Shown: piece after piece, positions 34,250 through 44,610 of the stretch
Position numbering within the stretch: the stretch's first letter is position 1
Layout of the letters: each line of letters starts with the position of its first letter
From: Chara braunii
Lineage: Eukaryota; Streptophyta; Charophyceae; Charales; Characeae
Direction of reading: 5' to 3'
Assembly: GCA_003427395.1 (NCBI GenBank)
Contig: BFEA01000045.1
Coordinates: 1,792,787 to 1,856,786 of the forward strand
DNA length: 64,000 nucleotides
The notes under the pieces: generated by a model
Database searches by the model: none
What the model saw: the letters and a program-made list of their open reading frames with translations, nothing else
Told to the model about the DNA's origin: nothing
Translations under genes and position numbers: made by a program

Positions 34250-34712
34250 ATTTCCCCATGATCTCCGATTCCCTGGCCTTTTAATCGAACCACAGTACTT
34301 CAAACAATTTGAAAACATCATCTATGTAGGATGGGGCGGCCGCCTCCTCTCGGCTAGCTATAGCATCCCAGGCTGCCGCGTCTACCTCTTGGCGGTCATA
34401 CTTTATCACCGTAGAAGGGCCCGTATTTTAACGAGGTCTTATAGAATTCCTCAGTCAGCCAGGCACATTCTATATGCGTCTCCTTCATGGAGTCGGCCAC
34501 ATCCAAGATATGGTCGAAACCCCCAAACCAGTCGGCCACGAACTCAGGCACCCAGGCTGTCGTCCACAGGCTGGGAGGCTTGAATTCCTTCCATCCCCCC
34601 ATTACAACTCTACTACTGAGTTCGTCCCATCCTTCGTTGGCGAACCTTTCGCCCTCCCTTCGGGTTCGCTATCGGAGCTGATACCCTTACAAGGGTATCC
34701 GCTCATGTTTTC
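34250..34712 (-). pseudogene. M3 pre-gag module B, copy 1
   Basis: The start is MSGYPCKGISSDSEPEG (34712). A TAA-ATG overlap at 34602 leads into MGGWKEFKPPSLW and KYGPFYGDK, then a TGA. After that the sequence remains protein-like in another frame (AAWDAIASREEAAAPSYI, about 34340). It is a tandem paralogue of 33207-33659 and the first coding segment after the candidate M3 primer-binding site. Unknown function. Confidence 0.45.
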
Positions 34713-34722
34713 TATAGTCGAC

Positions 34723-34740
34723 ACAATGTCGGCACCAACG
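34723..34740 (-). promoter_or_regulatory. Candidate primer-binding site of M3
   Basis: The minus strand reads TTGGTGCCGACATTGTG. TGGTGCC agrees with the M1 site but the rest does not, so this is either a site for another tRNA or a diverged one. It sits just upstream of the first M3 module, as expected. Confidence 0.3.
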
Positions 34741-36153
34741 GACAGGCTGAAGACGGCTAAACACGGGAAATGAGGCAAACCCCTCAACCGCTATGGCCAA
34801 GAGGGATTTGCCAGCGCAAGCACCAGAACATGGCACACGAACTTAGGTCGATGGTTGAACTTTTTCGGGTGCTCGCCTGCCTTGTCGCGACAGACGCAGA
34901 GACGGTAAGGATTAGGGGGTTAAAGTTTGAATAACCATGCGCGCCACTTTGACCCGCGCAAAGACTGAAAAAGGGTTAGTAAATTATAACCTCCGACCAC
35001 GAAGGTCGGGAGATTAGTCTAGTAGGAAGGGTCGCACGTATGGTGACGACGCCTTTCCCCCAAGTTTTTGACGGTTAGGAAGGTATGTTGATGACAAATG
35101 AGTCAAGTCAACAAGGGAACAAGACTACTTGCCGCGGATTGAAACAAAGGGTGAAATTACTAAAGGCCCCAGCCATGCGGCTGGGGCAACGAGTAAGATA
35201 GCCAGACTGCCGTAGTGGGCTATGGCAGTAGCGGAAGTCTGAGTCTACTCCTAGGAGAGACTGTAGGCCGTGCATCAGCCAAAAGAGACTGGGAGTTAGC
35301 CAAGTAGGTACAAGTGTGAATTGACAAGCCAGGGGTAGGTAGATTGAATTTGTCGACTTGTGGTTAGCTCCTCTTTTGGCGAAAATCGGCACTAGGGTCA
35401 CCCGTAATTTTCTGTTCACCCGCCCTCAGATGAGCAAGGTTCGAACCCGCGACTTTAGAAGTAGAAGTGTACGAAGTTAGTTAATAATTTAGGCCACCGG
35501 CCGCACGCGACGGGAGCCTGACACTTGGTCTACTCGAGAGGTTAGTGGTTAGATTCTTTTTTTTTCCTTTTCTTTTCCTTTCTTTTTTTTTTACCATTAT
35601 TAGTTAGATTCGTTTTGACAGTACTCCGTTGATGATAAAGGCTCACGTGAATCTACCCTGGACGAGAGGGCAGATTCGTTAACTACCCACGAAAGTAGGA
35701 CGGTGAGACCCGTAAACTGAGTGCCTCGCCGGGGTCTCGGTTCCTCGAGGATCTCGGGCGAAGGGAAGATCCCCGCGAAGTAGATGAAAGGGGCAAGTGC
35801 GCGGGGACGAATGTGCGAGCAAGAGATGCACGTGGGCGTGCGAGTGAACGAGCATGCGAGCAAACAAAACGTGCGAGCATACTAGCGTGCGGGAGTACGG
35901 ACAGCGAGAGGGGAAACGACTGTGCAGTGGGAGAAGAGAACACGCGACTAGTGGAGGCAGCGATAGGAAAGGAGGACGGCAGGAAAGAGGAAGTAGCACG
36001 CGGAGGGGGAGAACGAGAATGTAAAGGGGAAGAAGAAGAAGGAGGAGAAGAAGAAGAAAAAAAGAGGAAGAAGAGGAAGAAGAGGAAAGGAAGAAGAAGA
36101 GGAGTAGAAGGGGAGGAAGGAGAAGGAGAAAGGGAGAAGGGAAGACTACGTAC
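34741..36153. other. Non-coding stretch right of M3
   Basis: No gene is supported. It holds a hairpin at 35167-35186 (CCCCAGCC / GGCTGGGG), a tRNA-Arg-like remnant at 35431-35502, a pyrimidine tract at 35550-35592 and GA-rich sequence from 35940 to 36140 that gives spurious long frames on both strands. Confidence 0.45.
35431..35502 (-). tRNA. tRNA-Arg(TCT)-like remnant
   Basis: The minus strand starts GGCCGGTGGCCTAA (A-box-like) and has a CTTCTAA loop with TCT in anticodon position and a good B box GGGTTCGAACC, within 72 bases. The acceptor arms do not pair, so it is not a working tRNA. A tRNA-derived SINE head is possible. Confidence 0.3.
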
Positions 36154-36189
36154 CTGAGCGTGCGGTCGGACGACGACCACGACGACCGA
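36154..36189 (-). CDS. Candidate exon 7 of minus-strand gene
   Basis: A 36-base micro-exon between CTGTCAG and CAG|GTACGT. It keeps phase 1 in and out and is open, encoding a short Arg-rich piece. It is low complexity, so this is the weakest of the proposed exons. Confidence 0.25.
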
Positions 36190-36299
36190 CTGACAGCGAC
36201 AACGATGTTGAAGACGACGACAGAAAGGGAGCGAGAGAGAGGACGGGTAAGTCTCTAACCTCGGGGCGACCTCGCGCTATTTCCCTCGATAGTATGAGC

Positions 36300-36815
36300 A
36301 AAGTGAAATAAACAAATAAACAAATAAATAAATAAATAAAAATCGAAAGAATCTATCCCTACAACGTGGAAATATACATTTCCACATTCGTGTGTGTGAG
36401 TGTGTGTGTGAGAAAGAGACAGAGGGGGCTAAGTCTCCAACCCACACCTCACCGCACGCTACCTGAATCGATAGAATGAGCAAATCAAAAAGTGACAGTG
36501 TATATTTCCACGTTCCAGCGGAAGATTCATTCCGCTCTTGTTGATCCTATCGATGGAATGTGTATGCGTGTGTGTGTGTGTGAGAGAGAGAGAGAGATAG
36601 ACGATAAGTCTCGAATCTTGGCCAACTGCTAAGTCTCCAACACGCACCCCGCCGCGCGCTACTTGAATCGATGGAATGAGCGAGTCGAAAAGTGACAGTG
36701 TATATTTCCATGTTTCAGCTGAAAATTCATTCCGTTCTTGCTCATCCATCGATGGAGCTTGTGTGTGTGTGTGTGTGTGTGTATGTGTGTGTGTAAGTGT
36801 GTGTATGTGTGTGTA

Positions 36816-36852
<37 letters not shown>

Positions 36853-36989
36853 CAGATAAGTATCTCACCCGCTGCTCGACGTGCGCTACTTGGATTGATA
36901 GGACGAAAATATCGAAAAGTGACCGTGTATATTTCCATGTTTCAGCTGAAAATTCATTCCGTTCTTGCTCATCCATCGATGGAGCTCGT

Positions 36990-37028
<39 letters not shown>

Positions 37029-37075
37029 TGTGTGTGTGTGCGTGTGAGAGAGAGAGAGAGAAGGGGAGTATAAGA
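36300..37075. repeat. Tandem approx. 0.2-kb repeats with compound (TG)n(AG)n core
   Basis: Four imperfect units. Each has GTGACAGTGTATATTTCCA, then GATTCATTCCG, then a CATCGATGGA-like segment, then a TG run followed by an AG run of variable length. The microsatellites (for example 36760-36855 and 36990-37060) have expanded differently in each unit. Confidence 0.75.
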
Positions 37076-37260
37076 CGTGATTGTTGATGGACGATCCGAT
37101 GTGAATAAATCTGGCCGTCAACGTAGGTAGGATATTTTATTATGACTTATTATTGCCAGTATTACTACTATTATTATTTATTATTTATTATTTATATTAT
37201 TTATATTATTTATTGTTTATTATTACGAATTATTAACTATTGTTTAATTATTACCGGGGG
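37076..37260. repeat. (ATT)n-rich patch
   Basis: TTATTA-rich, with similar patches at 37912-37975, 38602-38627, 41240-41345 and 41890-41975. No coding potential. Confidence 0.7.
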
Positions 37261-37368
37261 TAGATTGGTAAAATTATCGAACTTGCACGAGGAATGCCTA
37301 GTAAGCNCGAGTCATCAGCTCGCGCTGATTACGTCCCCGCCCTTTGTATTCACCGTCGTTGCTCCTAC

Positions 37369-37431
37369 CGATTGAATGGTTCGGTGAAGTGCCTGGATTG
37401 CGGAGATCGCGGCGGTTTGCCTCTGGGGATG
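37369..37431 (-). CDS. Candidate exon 6 of minus-strand gene
   Basis: 63 bases between a strong acceptor (TTCTCACAG) and a donor ATCG|GTAGGA. It is open in phase 1 to phase 1, which matches the phase at which candidate exon 5 ends. The encoded piece begins ASPEANRRDLRNPG. Confidence 0.35.
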
Positions 37432-37796
37432 CTGTGAGAAGTTCTTTTAAAAGCTTACCATTTCGAGGGAAGGAGGAAACGAGTAATGAAGAGGAGGAAG
37501 GGCTAGAATACGAGAAAGAAAGGAGGATGAAGTCGGCGGTGAGAAATGAGGGAGAGAAGGAGAAGCGTAACCACTAGCAAGGATCGCGCGTATGCTTACG
37601 CTATCGAGCAGCCCAGACACGCACCGCACAGACCCTGACTATTTCCATCTTTGCTTGATGACTTGGTCCTCGTCTATCTGATAGATTCGACTGATAAGAG
37701 GGTTGTAGGTAGAAGAACAGAGACCTGGAGGGAAAGGAGGTGGACGGAGGGAAGAAAGGGAGAGGAAGTGTGAAGGTGAGAAAAAGAGAGGCTTAC

Positions 37797-37868
37797 CGAG
37801 GTAGCTCGTTATCACCTTAGTCGGATGCCTGACCTTCACATCCCGATTGCAGCTCACCCTCCATTCAA
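37797..37868 (-). CDS. Candidate exon 5 of minus-strand gene
   Basis: 72 bases, acceptor GATACAG, donor CTCG|GTAAGC. In phase 1 it encodes VEWRVSCNRDVKVRHP followed by TKVITSYL, which reads as ordinary globular protein. The matching exon upstream in phase (two bases needed) was not pinned down, so at least one exon may be missing between this and exon 4. Confidence 0.45.
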
Positions 37869-37937
37869 CTGTATCGGACCGGTAAGATGTCGTGTATACA
37901 GTCGTTTTTCTTTATATTATTATTATTAATATTAATA

Positions 37938-37968
<31 letters not shown>

Positions 37969-38242
37969 TTTGGTACTAATGCGATTGGGTCTCACCTTCA
38001 ACACCATCTATGCAAGATGTGGGGAATTAGTGCGATAGGAATTCATTACACGGGCAAGTTGGAAAATGGGCTCGCACTAAAGAAGGCGGATGAGTGAATG
38101 GGAAGGAGACGAGTGTATGTGTGTGTGTGTATGAGAAGGAGTGAGAGAAAGAGCGAGAGGAAAGAGGGGGCATCGTGGTTCTTGGAAATACGAGGCATCT
38201 GTGTGTTCGGGAACGAGGTTGTGAGTGAAAGGAGAGACATAC

Positions 38243-38321
38243 CTGGTGCAGGAAGCATGACCAGTGTATGCGACACTGGTCGCTATGTGATCGTGCTTCT
38301 GAGAGCTGTTGTCGTCGGCCT
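38243..38321 (-). CDS. Candidate exon 4 of minus-strand gene
   Basis: 79 bases with a branch-point-like CTAAC (in TTCCTAACTAGCC) 13-33 bases upstream of the acceptor TTCACTGCAG and a good donor CCAG|GTATGT. It encodes ADDNSSQKHDHIATSV followed by AYTGHASCT, with no stop in that frame. Use of a second AG two bases further would fit the phase left by exon 3. Confidence 0.5.
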
Positions 38322-38513
38322 CTGCAGTGAAGTATAGGCTAGTTAGGAACTGCCACATGTAGTCTGGGCGCCGAGCGCCGGATAGGAAATCAGCTGTGGT
38401 TCTTCGTGGACGATGATGATGGGATTATTTTCAGCATTGTCAGTCATGAATTCTTGGTGTGTTCCTATCTGGTGAATCTCGTGATGTAGTTCTACTGACA
38501 GCTCGAGGTCAAG

Positions 38514-38577
38514 ACTATCTGGTCTCGTATGTATGATACTGTTTGACTATCTGGTCTCGTATGTATGATACTGTTTG
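38514..38577. repeat. Exact 32-bp tandem duplication
   Basis: Two identical units beginning ACTATCTGGTCTCGTATG, without a single difference, so very recent. Confidence 0.9.
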
Positions 38578-38789
38578 ATTGTTGAAGTTTGATGTTATAC
38601 GTTATTATTATTATTATTATTATTATTAGAGGAGGGAGAGAGAAAGTAATCAATAGTGGAACTTGCCTGATTGGTGGAGGCAAGATCTATTTGTGCTTAA
38701 AGATTTGCTGCCATTGTCATTCGACATTGTACTATAGGCTATCTAGGATCTGTCGTCTATGGTATGGGCGCCATGATAGGTAAGATAGC

Positions 38790-38793
<4 letters not shown>

Positions 38794-38849
<56 letters not shown>
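38794..38849. repeat. (GA)n microsatellite
   Basis: About 28 GA units in the presumed intron just after the donor of candidate exon 3. On the minus strand this is a CT run. Confidence 0.9.
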
Positions 38850-38852
<3 letters not shown>

Positions 38853-38876
38853 TGGGCGGAAACCAAGGGTACTTAC

Positions 38877-39028
38877 CTGTAGCGTTGTTAGTCCGGCTTC
38901 GTCTTCAGGGTACCTGCAGCACAGCGCCAACAGTACCTGGCCCGTAACAGGGAGAGGGAGTTCTTCTTCTTCCTCTGCTCTGACCACCATCTCCTTCTCC
39001 CCCCTCTCATTCTCTGACTTCACAACAT
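38877..39028 (-). CDS. Candidate exon 3 of minus-strand gene
   Basis: 152 bases. The acceptor region is a CTCTTTCTCTCTTTTCTCAC pyrimidine tract with AG at 39036 and again at 39029. The donor is a consensus CTACAG|GTAAGT. Starting at 39028 the phase fits exon 2. It encodes an acidic stretch (RAEEEEELPLPVTGQ) followed by VLLALCCRYPEDEAGL. It is the best-supported exon of the series because both splice sites are near consensus and the frame is open throughout. I do not recognise the protein. Confidence 0.6.
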
Positions 39029-39206
39029 CTGCGGACTGTGAGAAAAGAGAGAAAGAGCTTGATGACATCGGATCCAGACTTGACCTTTGAACTTCAGACT
39101 TTGCAACAAGGGATTATTTGGGACTTGTGACAGAGACTTGGCATTGATGACTTTCCCATTTCTCTCCCTCCTTTCGTCTGATTACCTCCTCTTCGTCTGT
39201 GTATAC

Positions 39207-39254
39207 CTGGACCTGGCGCTTTCTTCCTGTGTACAGCGCCAGGCTCCTTCACAA
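39207..39254 (-). CDS. Candidate exon 2 of minus-strand gene
   Basis: 48 bases between acceptor CCTTTACTAG and donor CCAG|GTATAC, open in phase 1 to phase 1, agreeing with exons 1 and 3. It encodes VKEPGAVHRKKAPGP. Confidence 0.45.
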
Positions 39255-39529
39255 CTAGTAAAGGATACGGTGTATGTTTGGTATGCATACAAACATTGGT
39301 TGGGCTAGTCACTTGCATTCTGCTTCGCTATCTGATACTGTGTAAACGAGGCCAGTCCTGGGCAGATCAGGCCTTGCATCTGAGTCTTCCCTGTGCTATT
39401 CGGCACCGTTTTGTGTGTATTAGAATGCACATTGCTTGTTGAGATTCTGCTTGCACAGCATTGTCCATTCTGTCATTTTTATCACATTGCGGATCCTCGG
39501 TTTCTATGTTCATCGCCCAACTGGGCAGG

Positions 39530-40880
39530 TAACGGACACAAACAGGGGAACAGACGGATACAGACACTCTAACCACAAGATGCGAACAAACAGGCAAACC
39601 GACGGACACAGGCGGACGAACGAACCAACAGACACAGACGGAGATATGCCGACGCAGACTATAAACACACACACACACACACTAACACTACAGCTATGGC
39701 GGCTATGGCCGCTGTTACCCTATCACTACGGCCAAGCTCCTCTCTCCCCCACCTCGTTTACGGGGTCACTACAGACCACTTTGCTCGGGACGCTGTGGCG
39801 ACACTTTCGCATGACTCAAGGCAGGAATGAATGAATGACAGGACACCGCCTCTCGGTCTATACTCCTGTAGCTCGCTGATCTACCCCTTTTCCATTTGCC
39901 CTGTGTACACACAGTCCCATACAGTACGTGCTGGACTGGGCTCGGACTGACCAGGACCGGTACACACGGTCTCGTACGGTACTCGCTCGCTGGACTGAGT
40001 GAGACCGGGACTGGGTACCGCTGACTCAGCGGGGTTGGAATTACCACAACCCACTTGCCTCTAGCCTTCTATAAGCAACGGATGAGGGGCCTCTTCCGGA
40101 TCTGCCGGAAGCCTGTGGAGTTGGCCCGTCGGCCCTACAGCAGCAACGTCCTTGGCCTTTCCGGAATACGGCAGATACGACCATGACTAAAATCTTATAG
40201 TCGTGACCACGACACAGACGGGCGCATACAAGTAGCGTCGGACAGATGACCAAATATACATAACAGACAGATTCAGGCAGATACACAGACAAGCAGACGG
40301 ATATAGGCACATGCACAGACCAACAGACAGATACATTGACAGATACGCTGACAGACAGATAAACGGATGAGGAGCAGACATGCAGACAGACCAAGCAGAC
40401 ATTCAGACCGACCAGACAGACAAGACAGGAAAGAAAGACTGGCAAGCAGATAGTCGGAACAGAGGGGTGCAAAACTGGCTTACCGACACATACGGATGTC
40501 GACAAACGAACACGCAGGTAGACGGACAAGAACAAACAGACAAGACAGGTAGTCTGCCCAATGGATCATTTGACAGAAGAATAAGAGCTCACCGTCTGGA
40601 CAATGGACGTATGCATGCGGGTGAAGCAAGAGGGTGAGATACGAGGACCTACAGATGTGGCGAACCTGTCACAAACAGATATAGACTGACAGTTGAAGGC
40701 GGGCGGCGGCGCCAGGCAGCGCCAGGCATACGAAACCAACACAGACAGACAGACAAACAAGCCGTACACAGGGCAGACAAACAGAAACAAACATTCAAAC
40801 AACTGCACAAACAACCAAGACACGAAAAAGACACACATGAAGTACCGAGCAGATAGATGAATACAGACAAACACAAGGGT
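39530..40880. repeat. Degenerate ACAG/GACA repeat tracts
   Basis: At 39535-39640, 40215-40560 and 40735-40870 the sequence is a drifting CAGACAGA/ACAGACGG repeat. It gives long Val/Cys/Leu-rich frames on the minus strand that are artefacts. These tracts would be inside introns of the proposed gene. Between them, at 40059-40164, is an open segment ending in an AG|GCAAGT donor that might be another exon. Confidence 0.6.
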
Positions 40881-40951
40881 AAACATGGCACAGAAAGGAA
40901 GAGAAGAGAAAGAGAGAAGGGTGATGATGATGGAAATGTGCGGGCACATAC

Positions 40952-41024
40952 CTGGTATGGGCGACAACTTGCAATGGTCGGCATCTTCAAGTGTCTTGTT
41001 GACTGCCGACGTCGACTGTTGCAT
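40952..41024 (-). CDS. Candidate exon 1 (start) of minus-strand gene
   Basis: From an ATG at 41024 the frame reads MQQSTSAVNKTLEDAD then HCKLSPIP and ends at CCAG|GTATGT in phase 1, which joins in frame to exon 2. The frame is also open upstream of the ATG, so the true start may be further right. No promoter motif recognised. Confidence 0.45.
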
Positions 41025-41538
41025 TGCCAATTTGTGTAGGGAATAGGTTGGGGGCCGAGTAAGAGAAGAATCTGGACACGGACGTTGGTGATGGCGAGAG
41101 CATGTTCTCATTGATACTCAACCTAAGTATTCTGGTACGGTATCAAGTGCAGTCCCATTTTCCAGACTGTGTCAGACTTTCTTAATTTTAATATGGCCTG
41201 GCAGATAGAAGTATGTCATCTTACTTTCCTTGAATCATTAAATGTTATTATTACGAGTATTATTATTATTATTATTATTATTATGATTATTATTATGATT
41301 ATTATTATTATTATTGCTATTATTATTATTATTGCTATCATTAGGAAGTATTATTGGTAACCTAGTCACAGCAGCAGCTTCAGCTGTAAACGTACGAGGC
41401 GTGATTGAACAAGAGGAGGTGATTGGACGGAAGGCGGGTTGCTGCGCGCAGGGACACGCAGCGTAAGGACAATCCATTGTATAGAAGCCGCGGGCAACAC
41501 GACATTGTCACCATATCTGCGCTCAAGCACGACGTGGT
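41025..41538. other. Intergenic with (ATT)n patch
   Basis: No gene is seen apart from the possible upstream extension of candidate exon 1. (ATT)n with interruptions at 41240-41345. Confidence 0.5.
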
Positions 41539-41778
41539 GTGTATGGTAGCCAGAGGACTGGGATATTAGCGGACTATGGCCATTCACGCGGAACAGTAAG
41601 CATGCACCCGCACGGCTGCAAACGTATGCACGGAAACAGCGAGCATTGCGCCAGCATAATCTGCGGGCGGGACCACAAACACGACTACTTGATCCTAGAG
41701 AGTCGCATGCGGAACGACGTGCCTGTGATTGTACCTAAGGCTGTGTGGCAGAAGTTAATGAGAAGGAGTGAGAAGTAG
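41539..41778 (+). CDS. Small Cys/His-rich ORF, possible last exon
   Basis: Open for 79 codons. From the ATG at 41602 it would give 58 residues beginning MHPHGCKRMHGN, with SEHCASIICGRDHKHDY and the end VIVPKAVWQKLMRR, stop at 41776-41778. The composition is that of normal protein, with three Cys and several His, so metal binding is conceivable. The frame stays open upstream of the ATG, so it may instead be a terminal exon starting after an AG. It is divergent from the minus-strand gene on its left. No family recognised. Confidence 0.35.
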   Translation: MYGSQRTGILADYGHSRGTVSMHPHGCKRMHGNSEHCASIICGRDHKHDYLILESRMRNDVPVIVPKAVWQKLMRRSEK

Positions 41779-41915
41779 GGAAAAGTTTTGGCATGAGAGA
41801 TATTGATTAAAATGTTTACTTCTTCCTGATCCCTTGCTATTTACAGAATCATCTGAGAGCATTGACGAAAAGTAGTCAGAAATGATGTTATTATTTCTAA
41901 TATTGTTATAATTGC

Positions 41916-41947
<32 letters not shown>

Positions 41948-42649
41948 CATTATTATTATAATTAACCATTATTATTGTTGGTTAATTTTCTTAATAATAC
42001 TATTATTTGATTATTTTCAATTGACATATGACAAAACGGCGGCCGGAGAGAGACGGAGGTTATGGGGCGACGGGAAGGAGAGAAACATGGTCACTATGTG
42101 ACGGTGCCTACCCCCGTTCCATCCTCCTCCCTACTTATCATTATGTGGTCTCCTCAAGACACTTGCCTCTTCAACCATGATTGATGTATTCCCATTAAGG
42201 TGATTCTGGCTTACCGACTCTAAGGATCGGACAAGTAATAACGACGACTAGGTGTGACCGAGTAAACAGGGCGATTGCGGGAGCTTTGTTGGGGTTAAGG
42301 AGGAATTCTGGAGGCAGGGAACCATGAGGTACGCATGACCATCCCCTTCCCATATACCCTTATAGGCTAGCCCTTCTATTGGACTGCCTGTATGATTGTA
42401 TGATATACTGCTTGTACTTTTCTCAGGACTAAGATAATCAAAAAGGGAAAATGATATATGATTGGAATAAGTATCCTGCCTGGTGAAATGGAAGAAACCT
42501 AAATTAACTAAGAAGGAACCTAGAATGATTGGACGTGAAAAATGAAGTAGGGTGATGGAGGCTCATGTGTGAGCCGTCACACTACTTAAGTATGTGCAAC
42601 CGTGACTAGGGTTTGACACTTAGGTACTCATGTGTGAGTTACCTTGCTA

Positions 42650-43665
42650 TCTGCCAGATTGACTGTCGTCGTGAAGGGCAGATGTGTCAAACAATAACTC
42701 ATGAAATTAATTAGGAACTCTCTACCGGATCGACTGTCGTCGTGACGGGAAGGGGGTTCTAACAATAACCTAGGAACTAAATTAGATGCTCTCAACCGTA
42801 ACAACTGTCGTCGTGACGGAAAGAGGGTACCAACAAATACGCATGAGTTAGTCCAGGTGCTCTCTACCGGATCGACTTTCGTCGTGGATGAGGTTACAAA
42901 CGGATACATGTGAATTAAACTACGTACTCTCTACCGGAACGACTGTCGTCGTGACCGAACTAGAGTATAAACAATCACTTATGAACTAATCTTAGTACTC
43001 TCTACCGGATCGACTGTCGTCGTGATGGGACGAGAGTACAAACAAACACATATAAACTAATCTAAGTGCTCTCTACCGTAACGACTGTCGTTGTGATGGG
43101 ACGAGAGTACAAACAAACTCATGCGAATAATCTAAGTACTCCCTATCAGATTAAATGTCGTCATGTTGAGACGAGGGTACAAACAAATACTCATAAACTA
43201 AAGTAGGAACACTCTACCGGATCGACTGTCGTCGTGATGGGACGAGAGTACGAATAACTATTTACGAACTAATCTAAGTACTCTCTATCGGATCAAGTGT
43301 CGTCGTNNNNNNNNNNNNNNNNNNNNNNNNNNNNNNNNNNNNNNNNNNNNNNNNNNNNNNNNNNNNNNNNNNNNNNNNNNNNNNNNNNNNNNNNNNTCGG
43401 ATCAAGTGTCGTCGTGACGGGCAGAGATACCTGACAACTTATGAGCTAGATTAGGTGGGTCTCTACCGGATCGACTGTCGTCGTGATGGGAAAAGAGTGC
43501 TAACATACTTATGAGATAAATTAGATATTCTCTACCGTAACGACTGTCGTCGTGACGAGCAGGGATATCTGACGTTGACTTGGGAACTACACTAGATATT
43601 CATGTGTGGGTTACCTTACTCCCTACCGGATCGACTGTCGTCGTGACGAGAAGAGGGGTCTGATT
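42650..43665. repeat. 70-bp minisatellite with assembly gap
   Basis: About 14 units at roughly 70-bp spacing, each with CTCTACCGGATCGACTGTCG followed by TCGTGA. It is interrupted by 90 N at 43307-43396, so the true copy number is unknown. It would lie in U3. Confidence 0.85.
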
Positions 43666-44599
43666 CTTACAAAATAATGAAAGAAGGTCTCCAGGGTGGG
43701 CCATCCTATTTGCTCGCTGGAATCTACGGTTGACTAACAAAGTAGGTAATCACATTTCTACTCTTCCTTTCCTGACTTATTTACCCCTAGACAATCCGAT
43801 TACCAGACCGGTAGTAGGGAGGCTTCTGTAGGTGTCATCATATTACTTGTCTAACGGCTGGACTACTCATTACCCGAGGAAAGTAGTAGAGGGGTCTCTG
43901 TTGGGGTCTGTCTATTACCTACTTGATTCTATATTAACTTACGAGAAGGGTACTCCTCTAGGAATACCCTAAACACTCGTCATCTGCCCAAACTAACCGG
44001 GTCTCAGGGCGGTCGACTTTGGAAGGGTAGTAGGGTACCCGTGTTAGGATTATCCTAATGTTCTCATGAAGAGGACCTTGTCACGTGATAAAAGGGGCTC
44101 TTTTGCGTGTCGCCTATTATTCATGCAGACCGTTATTAACTTGTGGGAGGATACCGACAACCGGATCTTTCAGAAAGATACCTAAACCAAGTAGTAGAGT
44201 ATTTATATAGAAGCCTCAACTATTTGCTGTAGGAAGGATGCTCATGTGGGAGTTATCCTGCTACTCTGATTAGATCAAGTGGGGCTAAAAGGGGAGATAA
44301 ATATTCATGTGCGATTTACTCACCTGTCTGTTCGACTAACGAATTGCTTGGTATTGGCCAAGTAGCAGAAGATTCATGTCTGAATCGATCTACTACTTGA
44401 GTGTGACAGGACAAATTGAAGAGAAAGGAACGAACAATGCTCCTGTTGGAGCAAGGTCTTCACGTATCCGGAAAGGGAAAGAAGGAAAGAAGATAGGACC
44501 GCGGAAAAAAGAATATTGGTAGAAAAAGAACCACCGCGTAGTTTATAGCTGTCCATGGCTTTCGGATGGAAGGTCACGACGATGAATGAATTATATCTC

Positions 44600-44610
44600 G
44601 TCTATATAAG
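44600..44610 (+). promoter_or_regulatory. TATA box of the P1 LTR
   Basis: TCTATATAAGCGCC is in element sense, about 1.2 kb before the LTR end, so it could set the start of R. The distance gives an unusually long R-U5. Confidence 0.4.

Noticed and set aside
35683-36180. 165-codon Ser/Pro/Phe-rich minus frame and its Glu/Lys/Arg-rich plus-strand shadow
   Set aside because: A GA/CT-rich simple sequence keeps both strands open; there is no domain or start context.
38757-39090. Poly-Arg/Glu and poly-Leu/Ser frames over the GA repeat
   Set aside because: Artefact of (GA)n; only the part upstream of the donor at 38876 (minus strand) is kept as an exon.
39367-40535. Val/Cys/Leu-rich minus-strand frames
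   Set aside because: Product of the degenerate ACAG repeat; they cross predicted introns and have no hydropathy pattern of a real membrane protein.
42650-43665. CRISPR-like array of 70-bp units
   Set aside because: Whole units are repeated with gradual drift; there are no unique spacers, no cas genes, and the setting is a eukaryotic LTR.
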